Positions 27,972-36,098 of a stretch of 64,000 nt of DNA are shown here, in pieces. The stretch covers positions 372,001 to 436,000 of the forward strand of contig NZ_PYWI01000001.1 in the NCBI RefSeq assembly GCF_003049575.1, in the 5' to 3' direction. The position numbers and the translations under genes were made by a program. The notes under the pieces are model-generated. The model saw only the letters and a list, made by a program, of their open reading frames with translations. It did not search any database and was not told where the DNA came from. Source of the DNA: Lysinibacillus parviboronicapiens. GTDB taxonomy: Bacteria > Bacillota > Bacilli > Bacillales_A > Planococcaceae. The first letter of the stretch is position 1; each line of letters starts with the position of its first letter.

Positions 27972-29441
27972 TTGTCACAATTAGAGACTCCATTGTTCGA
28001 CGTATTACTGAAACATCGGAACAGACATCCAATTCAGTTCCATATTCCAGGCCATAAGAAAGGGCACGGTATGGATCCTGCGTTCCGAGAATTCGTCGGC
28101 GACAACGTTTTATCAATTGATTTAATTAATATTGCTCCACTAGACGATTTACATTCACCAAAGGGTGCGATCAAAGAAGCGCAGGCACTTGCTGCAGAAG
28201 CCTTTGGTGCTGATCATACATTCTTTTCCGTTCAAGGTACTAGTGGCGCCATTATGACGATGATTCTGACCGTCGTCGGTCCAGGTGATAAAATTCTAGT
28301 ACCACGGAATGTTCATAAATCCATTATGTCAGCGATCGTTTTCGCTGGTGCTATTCCAATTTTTATTCATCCTGAGGTGGATAGCGAATATGGTATTTCT
28401 CATGGTATTTCAGCAGAAGCTGTAGAAAAAGCATTAAATGCTTACCCGGATGCAAAGGCTGTTCTTGTTATTAACCCAACATACTACGGATTTTCAGCAG
28501 ATTTAAAACGTATTGTGGAAATTGTCCATAGTCGTAATATTCCAGTTGTTGTTGATGAGGCACATGGTGTCCATATTAAATTTCACGATGAGCTACCTTA
28601 TTCTGCTATGGAAGCTGGCGCCGATATGGCTGCAACAAGTGTGCATAAGCTAGGTGGCTCCATGACTCAAACATCGATTTTAAATGTGCGTGAAGGGCTT
28701 GTCTCTGCAAAGCGTGTACAAGCTGTATTCTCGATGCTAACAACTACTTCAACTTCCTATCCATTACTTGCATCTCTCGACACAGCACGTCGTCAGCTTG
28801 CAATTCATGGCTATGATTTAATAGGTGATGCACTTCGTTTAGCAAAAGATGCGCGTAAACGTATTAATCAAATTCCGCATTTAAAATGTGCAGGAAAAGA
28901 AAAGTTACACTCATCTGCAACATTTGATATGGATCCATTAAAACTGTTAATTAGTGTAAAAGATTTAGGTATATCCGGTCACCAAGCCGAAGAATGGCTT
29001 CGTTACAATGCGAATATTGAAGTAGAGTTATCGGACTTATACAATATTTTATGTCTTGTGACACTGGCTGATACGAAAAAGGAAATTAACCTCCTAATAA
29101 ATGCATTAAGTCGTATGTCAAAAGCTTTTGATTCAGAAGCGGCTATTACCGAAGCAGTTGTAAATGTGCCAGAAATTCCTGCGCTTGCAATGTCACCTCG
29201 TGATGCATTTTATGCAGATACAGAAGTTGTACCACTTGCTGAAGCAGATAATTGTATATGTGCAGAATTCATAATGGTATATCCACCTGGTATTCCAATT
29301 TTTATTCCCGGGGAAATAATTACTGAGGAAAATATTCGTTACATTCAGATGAATGTTGAAGCTGGCTTACCTGTTCAAGGTCCAGAAGATTCAACCTTAA
29401 AAACAATTCGCGTTATTAAAGAACGTAGAGCTATTATATAA
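27972..29441 (+). CDS. speA: Arginine decarboxylase-type PLP enzyme SpeA
   Basis: 489 aa from TTG 27972, which follows GAGGTGG by 8 bases and gives the same N-terminus (MSQ-ETPL) as B. subtilis SpeA; the frame from GTG 27960 overlaps the ribosome site. Fold-type I Orn/Lys/Arg decarboxylase: FHIPGHKKG, GTSGAI, VDEAHGVH and the PLP lysine in SVHKLGGS (about residue 228). Makes agmatine from arginine, the first step of polyamine synthesis. The yktA-speA neighbourhood is conserved in Bacillus. Own terminator. The pot operon at the right edge would import the same class of compounds. Confidence 0.92.
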   Translation: MSQLETPLFDVLLKHRNRHPIQFHIPGHKKGHGMDPAFREFVGDNVLSIDLINIAPLDDLHSPKGAIKEAQALAAEAFGADHTFFSVQGTSGAIMTMILTVVGPGDKILVPRNVHKSIMSAIVFAGAIPIFIHPEVDSEYGISHGISAEAVEKALNAYPDAKAVLVINPTYYGFSADLKRIVEIVHSRNIPVVVDEAHGVHIKFHDELPYSAMEAGADMAATSVHKLGGSMTQTSILNVREGLVSAKRVQAVFSMLTTTSTSYPLLASLDTARRQLAIHGYDLIGDALRLAKDARKRINQIPHLKCAGKEKLHSSATFDMDPLKLLISVKDLGISGHQAEEWLRYNANIEVELSDLYNILCLVTLADTKKEINLLINALSRMSKAFDSEAAITEAVVNVPEIPALAMSPRDAFYADTEVVPLAEADNCICAEFIMVYPPGIPIFIPGEIITEENIRYIQMNVEAGLPVQGPEDSTLKTIRVIKERRAII

Positions 29442-29445
29442 ACGC

Positions 29446-29478
29446 AAATAAGCTGTCTCATTTGAGACAGCTTATTTT
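29446..29478 (+). terminator. Terminator of speA
   Basis: AAATAAGCTGTCTCA pairs with TGAGACAGCTTATTT around a 2-base loop, T-run follows. Confidence 0.9.
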
Positions 29479-29603
29479 TATACTACAACAACTATTACTA
29501 ATATTGTAAAAAAAGCATGCCCAACATAGGGGAAATAATCCAACAATTATTCTATAAATATCCGATTTATTTCTGATTAGCATTTTTCGGTCGATCGATA
29601 ACC

Positions 29604-29817
29604 TCATTTTTTTTGGTATTCTTCTTCTCCTTGAATAAGTTTATCTACTGAAATCTCCTACAAATCTCTTAGTCTAATAAGGTTCTCCATGTCCGGATAA
29701 CCTTTTCCTAATCCCCACTTAGCAACCGATTTTCTGGATATATTTAGTAATTATGCAATATCATTTGTGAATATTAATGTTGTTCTCTCATTCTTTTAAA
29801 CGATTTTCTATGTACAT
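29604..29817 (-). pseudogene. Dead XRE-family (HTH) regulator
   Basis: From ATG 29817, preceded by GGAGGGTAAG, the codons start MYIENRLKE and then hit TGA; in shifted frames REQH and SQ-type codons continue. Further on the frame reads LLNISRKSVAKWGLGKGYP, then DMENLIRLRDL, a stop (TAG), and EISVDKLIQGEEEYQKK. This matches the classical XRE helix-turn-helix (LN-SR-SVSKWE-G-GYPD-ENL--LSDLF-VS-D-L--G). At least two in-frame stops and one frameshift make it inactive. Confidence 0.75.
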
Positions 29818-30041
29818 TCCACTTACCCTCCATACTTTATGATTATGTATAAATCATAAAATTTTCAACCGTATTTCACTCGAAGTTATTATTTGTCATT
29901 TCGTAACTAATAGTTGCATACCTTAAAAATCTGTTACCTCTAAACTTTAAAGAAATTTTTCCACCTTATTGAATGAGCATTGAACAAAAAACTCGATTCC
30001 ACTGGACACTTTATTTACAATAAGAATGAAGGAGTGATTAA

Positions 30042-30638
30042 ATGAATTCATGGGACAAACGATTTCAAACAGTAGAATATGTTTATGGTGAACAACCAAA
30101 TACCTTCATAAAAAATTATGCAGATTACCTGAAGAACTACACAAATATAGCTGCTTATGCAGAGGGCGAAGGTCGTAATGCCGTCTTTTTAGCGAGCGAA
30201 GGGCATACGGTAACTGCCTTTGATTACGCACAAAGTGGGCTACAGAAAACACAACAACTTGCGAAAAAATATGACGTTATTGTGGAAACTAAACTCACTG
30301 ACTTGCTACAAGATGAATTACCGGTAGAATTCTTTGATGCAGCCATCATGGTCTTTGGCCATTTTCGGGTAGAACAGCAGTATGAAGTACTTAAACGCAT
30401 CATCGATTCTGTGAAACCAGGCGGACTAATTATGATGGAATTATACTCTATCTACCAACTTCCCTACGCATCAGGCGGTCCAAAACAACTTGAATTTTTA
30501 TACGACCCAATTGATGTACTCGCTTGGTGTCAATCGCATAAAATTTTGCACTTTTTTACAGGAGAACAAGTAAGAAATGAAGGTATTTTGCATACAGGGC
30601 TTGCTCATACCATCCAATTTATTATTGAAAAAAGTTAA
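30042..30638 (+). CDS. Class I SAM-dependent methyltransferase
   Basis: 198 aa. Glycine motif I appears as AYAEGEGRNAVFLA (about 39-52), then TAFDYAQSGL (acidic ribose-binding residue) and post-motif AAIMVFGHF; the pattern is that of TehB/YbaJ-like small methyltransferases. Substrate unknown. GAAGGAGTG site before ATG. Alone, between the XRE remnant and lrgB. Confidence 0.85.
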   Translation: MNSWDKRFQTVEYVYGEQPNTFIKNYADYLKNYTNIAAYAEGEGRNAVFLASEGHTVTAFDYAQSGLQKTQQLAKKYDVIVETKLTDLLQDELPVEFFDAAIMVFGHFRVEQQYEVLKRIIDSVKPGGLIMMELYSIYQLPYASGGPKQLEFLYDPIDVLAWCQSHKILHFFTGEQVRNEGILHTGLAHTIQFIIEKS

Positions 30639-30680
30639 AAAAGACTATATACAGATTTTCTTCTGTATATAGCCTTTTTC
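30637..30680. terminator. Bidirectional terminator, methyltransferase / lrgB
   Basis: CTATATACAGA pairs with TCTGTATATAG around a 6-base loop, with A-run and T-run flanks. Confidence 0.87.
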
Positions 30681-31356
30681 ATAGAAGTAAATAGACAAAA
30701 AGCGGGCACAGAAATGCGCCGATAATCGCCGTTAAACCCATCGACAAGGAACCGACTGATAATTCCTGCTCCCCATAATCTTTTAATTTTACTAGTCCTA
30801 CCCCGTGTGAGGCACTTCCTACTGAAACACCTCGACTAACAGCAGATTCAATTTTGCCATACTTAATAACGAATGGTCCGATAATGGCGCCTACAAACCC
30901 TGCTATCATTACAAACACAGCAGTTAGTGGTGGAATACCGCCTATCGTCTCACTAACTTGCATGCCAACAGGTGTTGTCAATGACTTAGGTATTGCCGTT
31001 AACATCCAACTTTCACTAACCCCAATCCATTTTAACAACATAAAAACTGTTACTAAACCTGTGACCATTGCAATGACAATCCCCGACAAAATCGAAATCT
31101 TGTACTTCATGATAATGTCACGCTGGTTGTAAAGCGGGTAAGCTAGTGCTACTACAGCAGGTCCTAACATTTTCTGAAGCCACTCCCCACCTGCCATATA
31201 AGTAGGATATGGAATATCGAAAAGCAGTAAAATGACTATACTGAGTAATGTTGTCGTTACTAATGGAATCATTAAAGGATATGGGAAACGCTGATAAAGT
31301 TTTGTCAATAAAAAGAATAAAGTAATTGTGCCCACTACGACAATTATTTCAGTCAA
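30679..31356 (-). CDS. LrgB/CidB family membrane protein
   Basis: 225 aa, starting at TTG 31354-31356 with GAGGGGGAA upstream. Six or seven membrane helices; LrgB signatures LGPAVVALAYPLY, PKSLTTPVGM, and GSASHGVG. Works with LrgA; in Bacillus such pairs (PftAB) take up pyruvate, in Staphylococcus they modulate autolysis. Overlaps lrgA by 8 bases. Confidence 0.9.
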   Translation of the reverse strand: MTEIIVVVGTITLFFLLTKLYQRFPYPLMIPLVTTTLLSIVILLLFDIPYPTYMAGGEWLQKMLGPAVVALAYPLYNQRDIIMKYKISILSGIVIAMVTGLVTVFMLLKWIGVSESWMLTAIPKSLTTPVGMQVSETIGGIPPLTAVFVMIAGFVGAIIGPFVIKYGKIESAVSRGVSVGSASHGVGLVKLKDYGEQELSVGSLSMGLTAIIGAFLCPLFVYLLL

Positions 31357-31786
31357 CGGTTAATTCCCCCTCTCCTTCTTCTACAATCGCTTCTTTTTTA
31401 GCTGCCTCTTTTTTCTCAATAAGTTGGCTAAGCAACCCAGTAATATAAATAGAAACCAATGTACTAGCGATAATAGCTAAAATAATAAGCAAACCAGTCT
31501 TTGATAACAGCTCCGGATAGTCAATCACCCCTACTGTTGCCGGGATGAAAAACAATGTTAATATACCTATTAAAAAACTAGCGCCATCTTGAATGTATTC
31601 TACTTTAATAATTTTTAAATTGAGCGAAAGTGCTAATAGCAATAACCCAATTACACTCCCTGGAAGAGGCAGATGCAAGAAAGTCACAATTCCAACGCCC
31701 ATATAATAAAAAATATTTAGTATCCCAATCTGGACAATAATTCGCACAACTCTCATTAACACAGTAGCAATTTTTTCATTCAACAT
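31349..31786 (-). CDS. LrgA/CidA holin-like family protein
   Basis: 145 aa, four membrane helices, LrgA motif LPLPGSVIGLLLL (about 41-53) and a charged C-terminal tail. Partner of the overlapping LrgB. A neighbouring LytST-type regulator is missing; the adjacent two-component system is of CitA type and faces away, so it is not an obvious controller. Confidence 0.88.
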   Translation of the reverse strand: MLNEKIATVLMRVVRIIVQIGILNIFYYMGVGIVTFLHLPLPGSVIGLLLLALSLNLKIIKVEYIQDGASFLIGILTLFFIPATVGVIDYPELLSKTGLLIILAIIASTLVSIYITGLLSQLIEKKEAAKKEAIVEEGEGELTVD

Positions 31787-32093
31787 TTACCACTTTTCAC
31801 CCCCTCACGTTCATTCTACATGCGCGGGAATTTTCTGTCTATTATAATTTTAGAAAAACAATAGAAAAAAACCTACATCAAGTACAATATTTAAACAAAC
31901 TATAATCTTCAAGCTAAATTTCACTTTTTCACTATTTTTCTATACGAAAAAATTAAATATCGTGCAATTCAGTGAAAATATGCATTGTCACTTCCTTTTT
32001 TGTAATTTTTTTAAACAACCATAGATTATCTAACATAATAGCTGTTAATATAGATTTACTATTTTCAATTTTCTTATTATTGATGGAAGTGGG
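31787..32093. other. Divergent intergenic region, lrgAB / two-component system
   Basis: About 305 very AT-rich bases that must hold promoters for both directions. No strong hairpin or clear cre site was found by eye. Confidence 0.5.
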
Positions 32094-32097
32094 ATGA

Positions 32098-33702
32098 TTT
32101 CTTATTATAAAGCCATTAAAATTACAAACACGATTTGCCTACTATAGTAGCTTTTTCATTTTAATCATTGTAGTCTTTGCCGGCTTACTATTTTATTTAA
32201 CAATTTCTGATGCACTACAAACACAACTAGGCAAACGGGCCCTCTATTTGGCAGAAACAACTGCCAATCGTGGTGATGTTTTAGCTGCTTTTAAAACAGA
32301 CAATCCAACTGAAGCACTGCAAAGAATCAGCACCAATATTATGATGACAACAGACGCTGCCTACGTAGTTATTGGCAACGAAAATGGCATTCGTTACACG
32401 CATCCGATTACTGAACGAATTGGCAAACCCATGGTTGGTGACGACAATGCGCGCGCATTATTAGATGGAGAATCCTATATATCCATTGCAAATGGCTCTA
32501 TGGGTCAGTCTATTCGGGGGAAAGCACCTGTATTCGACACCGATGGGACGACGATTCTCGGAGTTGTTTCAATTGGTTATTTAACTAGTGAGCTAGACAA
32601 TTTATATTTACAATATCTCGACAATATTTTTTATATTATGATGATTGCCTTATTCATTGGTATCCTTGGCTCCATTTTCTTATCTCGTAGCATCAAAAAA
32701 CAAATTTTCAACCTTGAACCAAATGAAATAGCCAATCTTTTCACAGAAAAAAATGCATTAATTGAATCTGTACGAGAAGCAATTATAACTGTTAATCACA
32801 AAGGTGAAATTACAACTTTGAATAATGCTGCAGCTAAAATCTTACATTTATCTGACAAAGATTCCGTAATTGGAGAAAATATTGAACATCATGTTCCAAA
32901 TACTCACTTACTGGAAGTTCTTACTTATGGGAAAAAACAACACGATAAACCAATGATTATTAATGGAAATGAAGTAATTGTGAATCGTGTACCCATAAAA
33001 ATGAACGGGAAAATCGTTGGGGCTGTTGCTAGTTTTCGACTGCAATCAGAAATTGACCAACTGGCGATTGAATTATCTCAGGTTAAACAATATACCGAAG
33101 CATTACGTGCACAAACGCATGAGTTTAATAATATTCTCTATACTATCTCTGGACTAATTCAATTGAATGCCTCTGATGAAGCATTATCTATTATTCATAA
33201 GGAAGTACAAGGTCAATCCTCATTAACTCAGTTCATCACTAATCGTGTCAAAGATCCATTTTTAAATGGGCTTATTATTGGCTTCTTCAATCGGGCACGT
33301 GAATTGAAGGTCAAACTTATTTTCGATGAAGACAGTTATTTAGAAACTTTGCCAGATAACATCGAAAAAAGTCTCATTATCTCTATAATGGGGAATTTGT
33401 TAACAAATGCTTTTGAAGAAGTTGAGAAAAACAAGGATCGTCCGCCGATTGTTAGACTTTTTGTTTTTGATAATGGTGAAGAAATAATAATAGAGGTTGA
33501 AGATTCTGGTAATGGTCTAGCACAGGAAAAGCTAGAATTACTTTTTTCAGAAAATATTTCGACAAAAGATGCAAAATTCAGAGGTTATGGTTTACGAAAA
33601 GTTATTTCAAATATGCAAGAATTGAACGGCAAACTGGCGCTTGAAAAGGGAGATTTAAGTGGTGCATTATTCATTGCGTCTATTAGCAAAGGGGGAATGT
33701 AG
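32098..33702 (+). CDS. CitA/DcuS-type sensor histidine kinase, start codon problem
   Basis: The frame runs from 32098 (in-frame TGA at 32095) to 33702, about 535 codons. It holds a full sensor: membrane helix (about residues 16-38), periplasmic sCACHE domain, second helix (about 180-200), PAS domain, H-box (AQTHEFNN), and HATPase with N, G1 (DSGNGL) and G2 (GYGLRKV) boxes. The first conventional start is TTG 32248, which would delete the first membrane helix. ATG 32094 with a GGAAGTGGG site is placed correctly but one base out of frame. So the gene uses a rare start (ATT 32104), frameshifts, or carries a one-base mutation or sequencing error. Probably controls the TctCBA operon. Confidence 0.85.
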   Translation, partial: FLIIKPLKLQTRFAYYSSFFILIIVVFAGLLFYLTISDALQTQLGKRALYLAETTANRGDVLAAFKTDNPTEALQRISTNIMMTTDAAYVVIGNENGIRYTHPITERIGKPMVGDDNARALLDGESYISIANGSMGQSIRGKAPVFDTDGTTILGVVSIGYLTSELDNLYLQYLDNIFYIMMIALFIGILGSIFLSRSIKKQIFNLEPNEIANLFTEKNALIESVREAIITVNHKGEITTLNNAAAKILHLSDKDSVIGENIEHHVPNTHLLEVLTYGKKQHDKPMIINGNEVIVNRVPIKMNGKIVGAVASFRLQSEIDQLAIELSQVKQYTEALRAQTHEFNNILYTISGLIQLNASDEALSIIHKEVQGQSSLTQFITNRVKDPFLNGLIIGFFNRARELKVKLIFDEDSYLETLPDNIEKSLIISIMGNLLTNAFEEVEKNKDRPPIVRLFVFDNGEEIIIEVEDSGNGLAQEKLELLFSENISTKDAKFRGYGLRKVISNMQELNGKLALEKGDLSGALFIASISKGGM

Positions 33703-33705
33703 GAG

Positions 33706-34419
33706 ATGCAAAAAATTGAAGTATTGATTATAGAGGATGATGTACGAGTTGCAGACGTGCATCGTCGTTTTTTACAAAAAATTGAAGGGTTTCAGGTAAT
33801 TGCCTGTGCCCATACCGGTGAAGAGGCGCTAGATTGGCTTCTGTCTTTTTCACCACAGCTGATTTTACTAGACGTGTACTTACCTGATGTTCTTGGCATT
33901 GATTTAATTGATAAAATCCAAGCAATTCGACCAAACACCAACATTATTTTAATTACAGCGGCAACTGAAGCACATATTGTGCAAGACGCCTATCGAAAAA
34001 ATGTCACGGACTATATTTTAAAACCCTTTACTTTCGAGCAATTAAAAGAAAGTATTGAAAAATACCGCATGAAACACTTTATTCTACAAAATGATGAAAA
34101 ATTCACACAAGAAAAAATTCAACAGCTCTGGCCAAAAACGCCAGCACATGAAAAAGTAGAATTATCATTATTACCAAAGGGTATCGATCCAACTACAATG
34201 AATCATGTAATCAATCATTTAAATACAATCGAAGACGGTACTACTGCTGAGGTACTAGGAAAAAATATTGGCGTCAGCCGTTCTACAGCTCGGCGTTATT
34301 TAGAGTATCTCGTTACACAAAAGCAAGCACATACTGAGCTGATTTATGGTTCTGTGGGACGTCCTGAGCGTAGATACTTCATTACCCATAAACTTTATGA
34401 ACAAAATGAAACAAATTAA
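33706..34419 (+). CDS. CitB/DctR-type response regulator
   Basis: 237 aa. Receiver domain at 1-120 with acidic pair EDD (10-12), phospho-acceptor Asp in LILLDVYLPD (about 55), Thr/Ser ITAA and Lys ILKPF. C-terminal helix-turn-helix (GVSRSTARRYLEYL, about 193-206). Three bases after the kinase gene. By analogy with CitS/CitT and DctS/DctR it activates the carboxylate transporter that follows. Confidence 0.9.
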   Translation: MQKIEVLIIEDDVRVADVHRRFLQKIEGFQVIACAHTGEEALDWLLSFSPQLILLDVYLPDVLGIDLIDKIQAIRPNTNIILITAATEAHIVQDAYRKNVTDYILKPFTFEQLKESIEKYRMKHFILQNDEKFTQEKIQQLWPKTPAHEKVELSLLPKGIDPTTMNHVINHLNTIEDGTTAEVLGKNIGVSRSTARRYLEYLVTQKQAHTELIYGSVGRPERRYFITHKLYEQNETN

Positions 34420-34464
34420 CATTATTATCATAACATTGTGATTGTCTGAATTTACGGTAAATTT

Positions 34465-34500
34465 ATGGTAGCGCTTGCAATTGCAGTGCTACCATTTTTC
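34465..34500 (+). terminator. Terminator with an embedded cre-like site before tctC
   Basis: TGGTAGCGCTTGCAA and its arm TTGCAGTGCTACCA form a 29-base near-perfect palindrome followed by TTTTTC, 20 bases before the tctC ATG. The left arm, ATGGTAGCGCTTGCA (34465-34479), fits the CcpA cre consensus WTGNAANCGNWNNCW at all but one fixed position. It can end the regulator transcript, attenuate tctC, or act as a CcpA roadblock. Confidence 0.65.
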
Positions 34501-34519
34501 TTTACAAGGGGGATTTCTT

Positions 34520-35548
34520 ATGTGGAAAACATTGACAAAATTTGCAGCAGCAACATTTTTATTAGCTGGTTTAGCAGGCTGTACATCAACAGATTCTTCT
34601 AGTGCTGGGGACACAGAAAAAACGACAGCAAGCAATTATCCAAAAAATAATATCACAATTGTTGCTCCTTCTGGTGCTGGAGGAGGCTGGGATTTAACAG
34701 CCCGTGCAATTTCTAAAACGATGAATGATACAAAACTTATTGAAAAGCCGATACAAGTTGAAAATAAACCTGGTGGCGGTGGCGCAGTATTTATGGCCAC
34801 TTTTGCAACTAAAGAAGCTGATAATGACTATATGCTAATGGTCAAATCACCACCTATTTTGATTAATAATGAAAAAGCTGAAGGAAACAGTAAATTTGGT
34901 TATAAGGATACAACTCCATTAGCACAATTAACGCGTGATTATGGTGCAATTGTGGTTAAAAATGATTCCACTTACAAAACGCTAGATGATGTGTTAAATG
35001 ACTTGAAAACGAATCCACAGGACGTAACACTAGCTGGAGGTTCTGCCCCAGGATCTATGGATCATCTGGTAGGTATTATTCCAGCATTTAAATCAGGAAT
35101 TGATTTAAAAACAGTAAAATACGTGTCTTATGATGGAGGTGGTGAAGCAGTTGCCGCATTATTAGGCGGGAATGCCGATGTCATTGCGACAGATGCCTCA
35201 ACTATAGCAACTTATGTTAAATCAGGGGATGTTCGTGTATTAGCGGTCAGTTCTTCAGAGCGCTTAGAAGGTGAATTAGCTGATGTGCCAACTTTTAAAG
35301 AAGCGGGTATTGATGAAGAATTTACAATTTGGCGCGGTATTTTTGGGCCCAAAAATATGTCTGACGATGCTGTAGCATACTGGTCTGAAAAATTACAAGC
35401 AATGGTAGAAACAGATGAATGGAAATCTGAAGTAGAACGCAATGGCTGGCAAAGTGAGTACCGCAATGCAGAGGAATTCACTAAATATTTAGATGAACAA
35501 AACAACACAGTTGTCGAACTATTAACAGCTTTAGAGATGCAAAAATAA
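34520..35548 (+). CDS. Tripartite tricarboxylate transporter, binding lipoprotein TctC
   Basis: 342 aa from ATG 34520 (AAGGGGGA site); the frame to 34475 runs through the terminator. Lipobox LAGC (about residue 21) then Bug/TctC fold: NNITIVAPSGAGGGWDLTARAI, ENKPGGGGAV, GGSAPGSMDH. Captures citrate or another carboxylate outside the membrane and hands it to TctAB. A hairpin separates it from tctB. Confidence 0.92.
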   Translation: MWKTLTKFAAATFLLAGLAGCTSTDSSSAGDTEKTTASNYPKNNITIVAPSGAGGGWDLTARAISKTMNDTKLIEKPIQVENKPGGGGAVFMATFATKEADNDYMLMVKSPPILINNEKAEGNSKFGYKDTTPLAQLTRDYGAIVVKNDSTYKTLDDVLNDLKTNPQDVTLAGGSAPGSMDHLVGIIPAFKSGIDLKTVKYVSYDGGGEAVAALLGGNADVIATDASTIATYVKSGDVRVLAVSSSERLEGELADVPTFKEAGIDEEFTIWRGIFGPKNMSDDAVAYWSEKLQAMVETDEWKSEVERNGWQSEYRNAEEFTKYLDEQNNTVVELLTALEMQK

Positions 35549-35554
35549 AATATA

Positions 35555-35586
35555 AAGAAAAGCGACTTTATCAGTCGCTTTTCTTC
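35555..35586 (+). terminator. Stem-loop between tctC and tctB
   Basis: AAGAAAAGCGACT pairs with AGTCGCTTTTCTT around a 5-base loop, 19 bases before tctB. Probably a partial terminator that keeps binding protein in excess over the membrane subunits. Confidence 0.8.
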
Positions 35587-35604
35587 ATAGGAGGTGCGCA
35601 ACAG

Positions 35605-36081
35605 TTGAGTCAAACTTTCGATAAAATCTCGAGTATTGTATTTTTTATCATTGGAATTTTATTTGTCGTACAAGCAACACAAATTTCAGATAGCGCATAC
35701 GGTTCTACAGTAGGACCGAAAACATTTCCATTAGGCTTGGGAATAATTCTAGTGTTATTGAGTTTACGGCTCTTATACGAAACATGGAGACAAGCTGTGA
35801 AGGCAAGATTAGCAAAAGGTCCACAATCCCCTTCAAAAACATTTTCCATTGAAATAAAAAAATTTTTAATATTATTTATTAGCGCGATAGCCTATGTATT
35901 TTTCCTTGAAATAGTAGGATACGTGATAACAACTTTTATCTTTTTATTAATTGGCTTCCAAACGATGGAACGAGGAAAAGTACTATTTTCTGTCATTATT
36001 TCTGCTGCTTTCTCCATCGGCATTTATTATTTATTCTCAGTTATTCTAGGAGGCTCGTTACCTAGCTTTCCTACTTTTTAA
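35605..36081 (+). CDS. Tripartite tricarboxylate transporter, small membrane subunit TctB
   Basis: 158 aa from TTG 35605 (AGGAGGTG upstream). Four membrane helices, DUF1468/TctB. The least conserved subunit of the transporter; pairs with TctA. 17 bases before tctA. Confidence 0.9.
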   Translation: MSQTFDKISSIVFFIIGILFVVQATQISDSAYGSTVGPKTFPLGLGIILVLLSLRLLYETWRQAVKARLAKGPQSPSKTFSIEIKKFLILFISAIAYVFFLEIVGYVITTFIFLLIGFQTMERGKVLFSVIISAAFSIGIYYLFSVILGGSLPSFPTF

Positions 36082-36098
36082 TGTAAAGGAGTGAACAT

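Noticed and set aside
31349..31786. Reading lrgA as a phage holin
   Set aside because: It overlaps lrgB and there are no phage genes nearby; the pair is the chromosomal LrgAB/CidAB type.
32094..32147. Short plus-strand frame from ATG 32094 as a leader peptide
   Set aside because: It could be one, but the sequence after one base shift is exactly a kinase N-terminus, so a frame problem in the kinase is the simpler reading.
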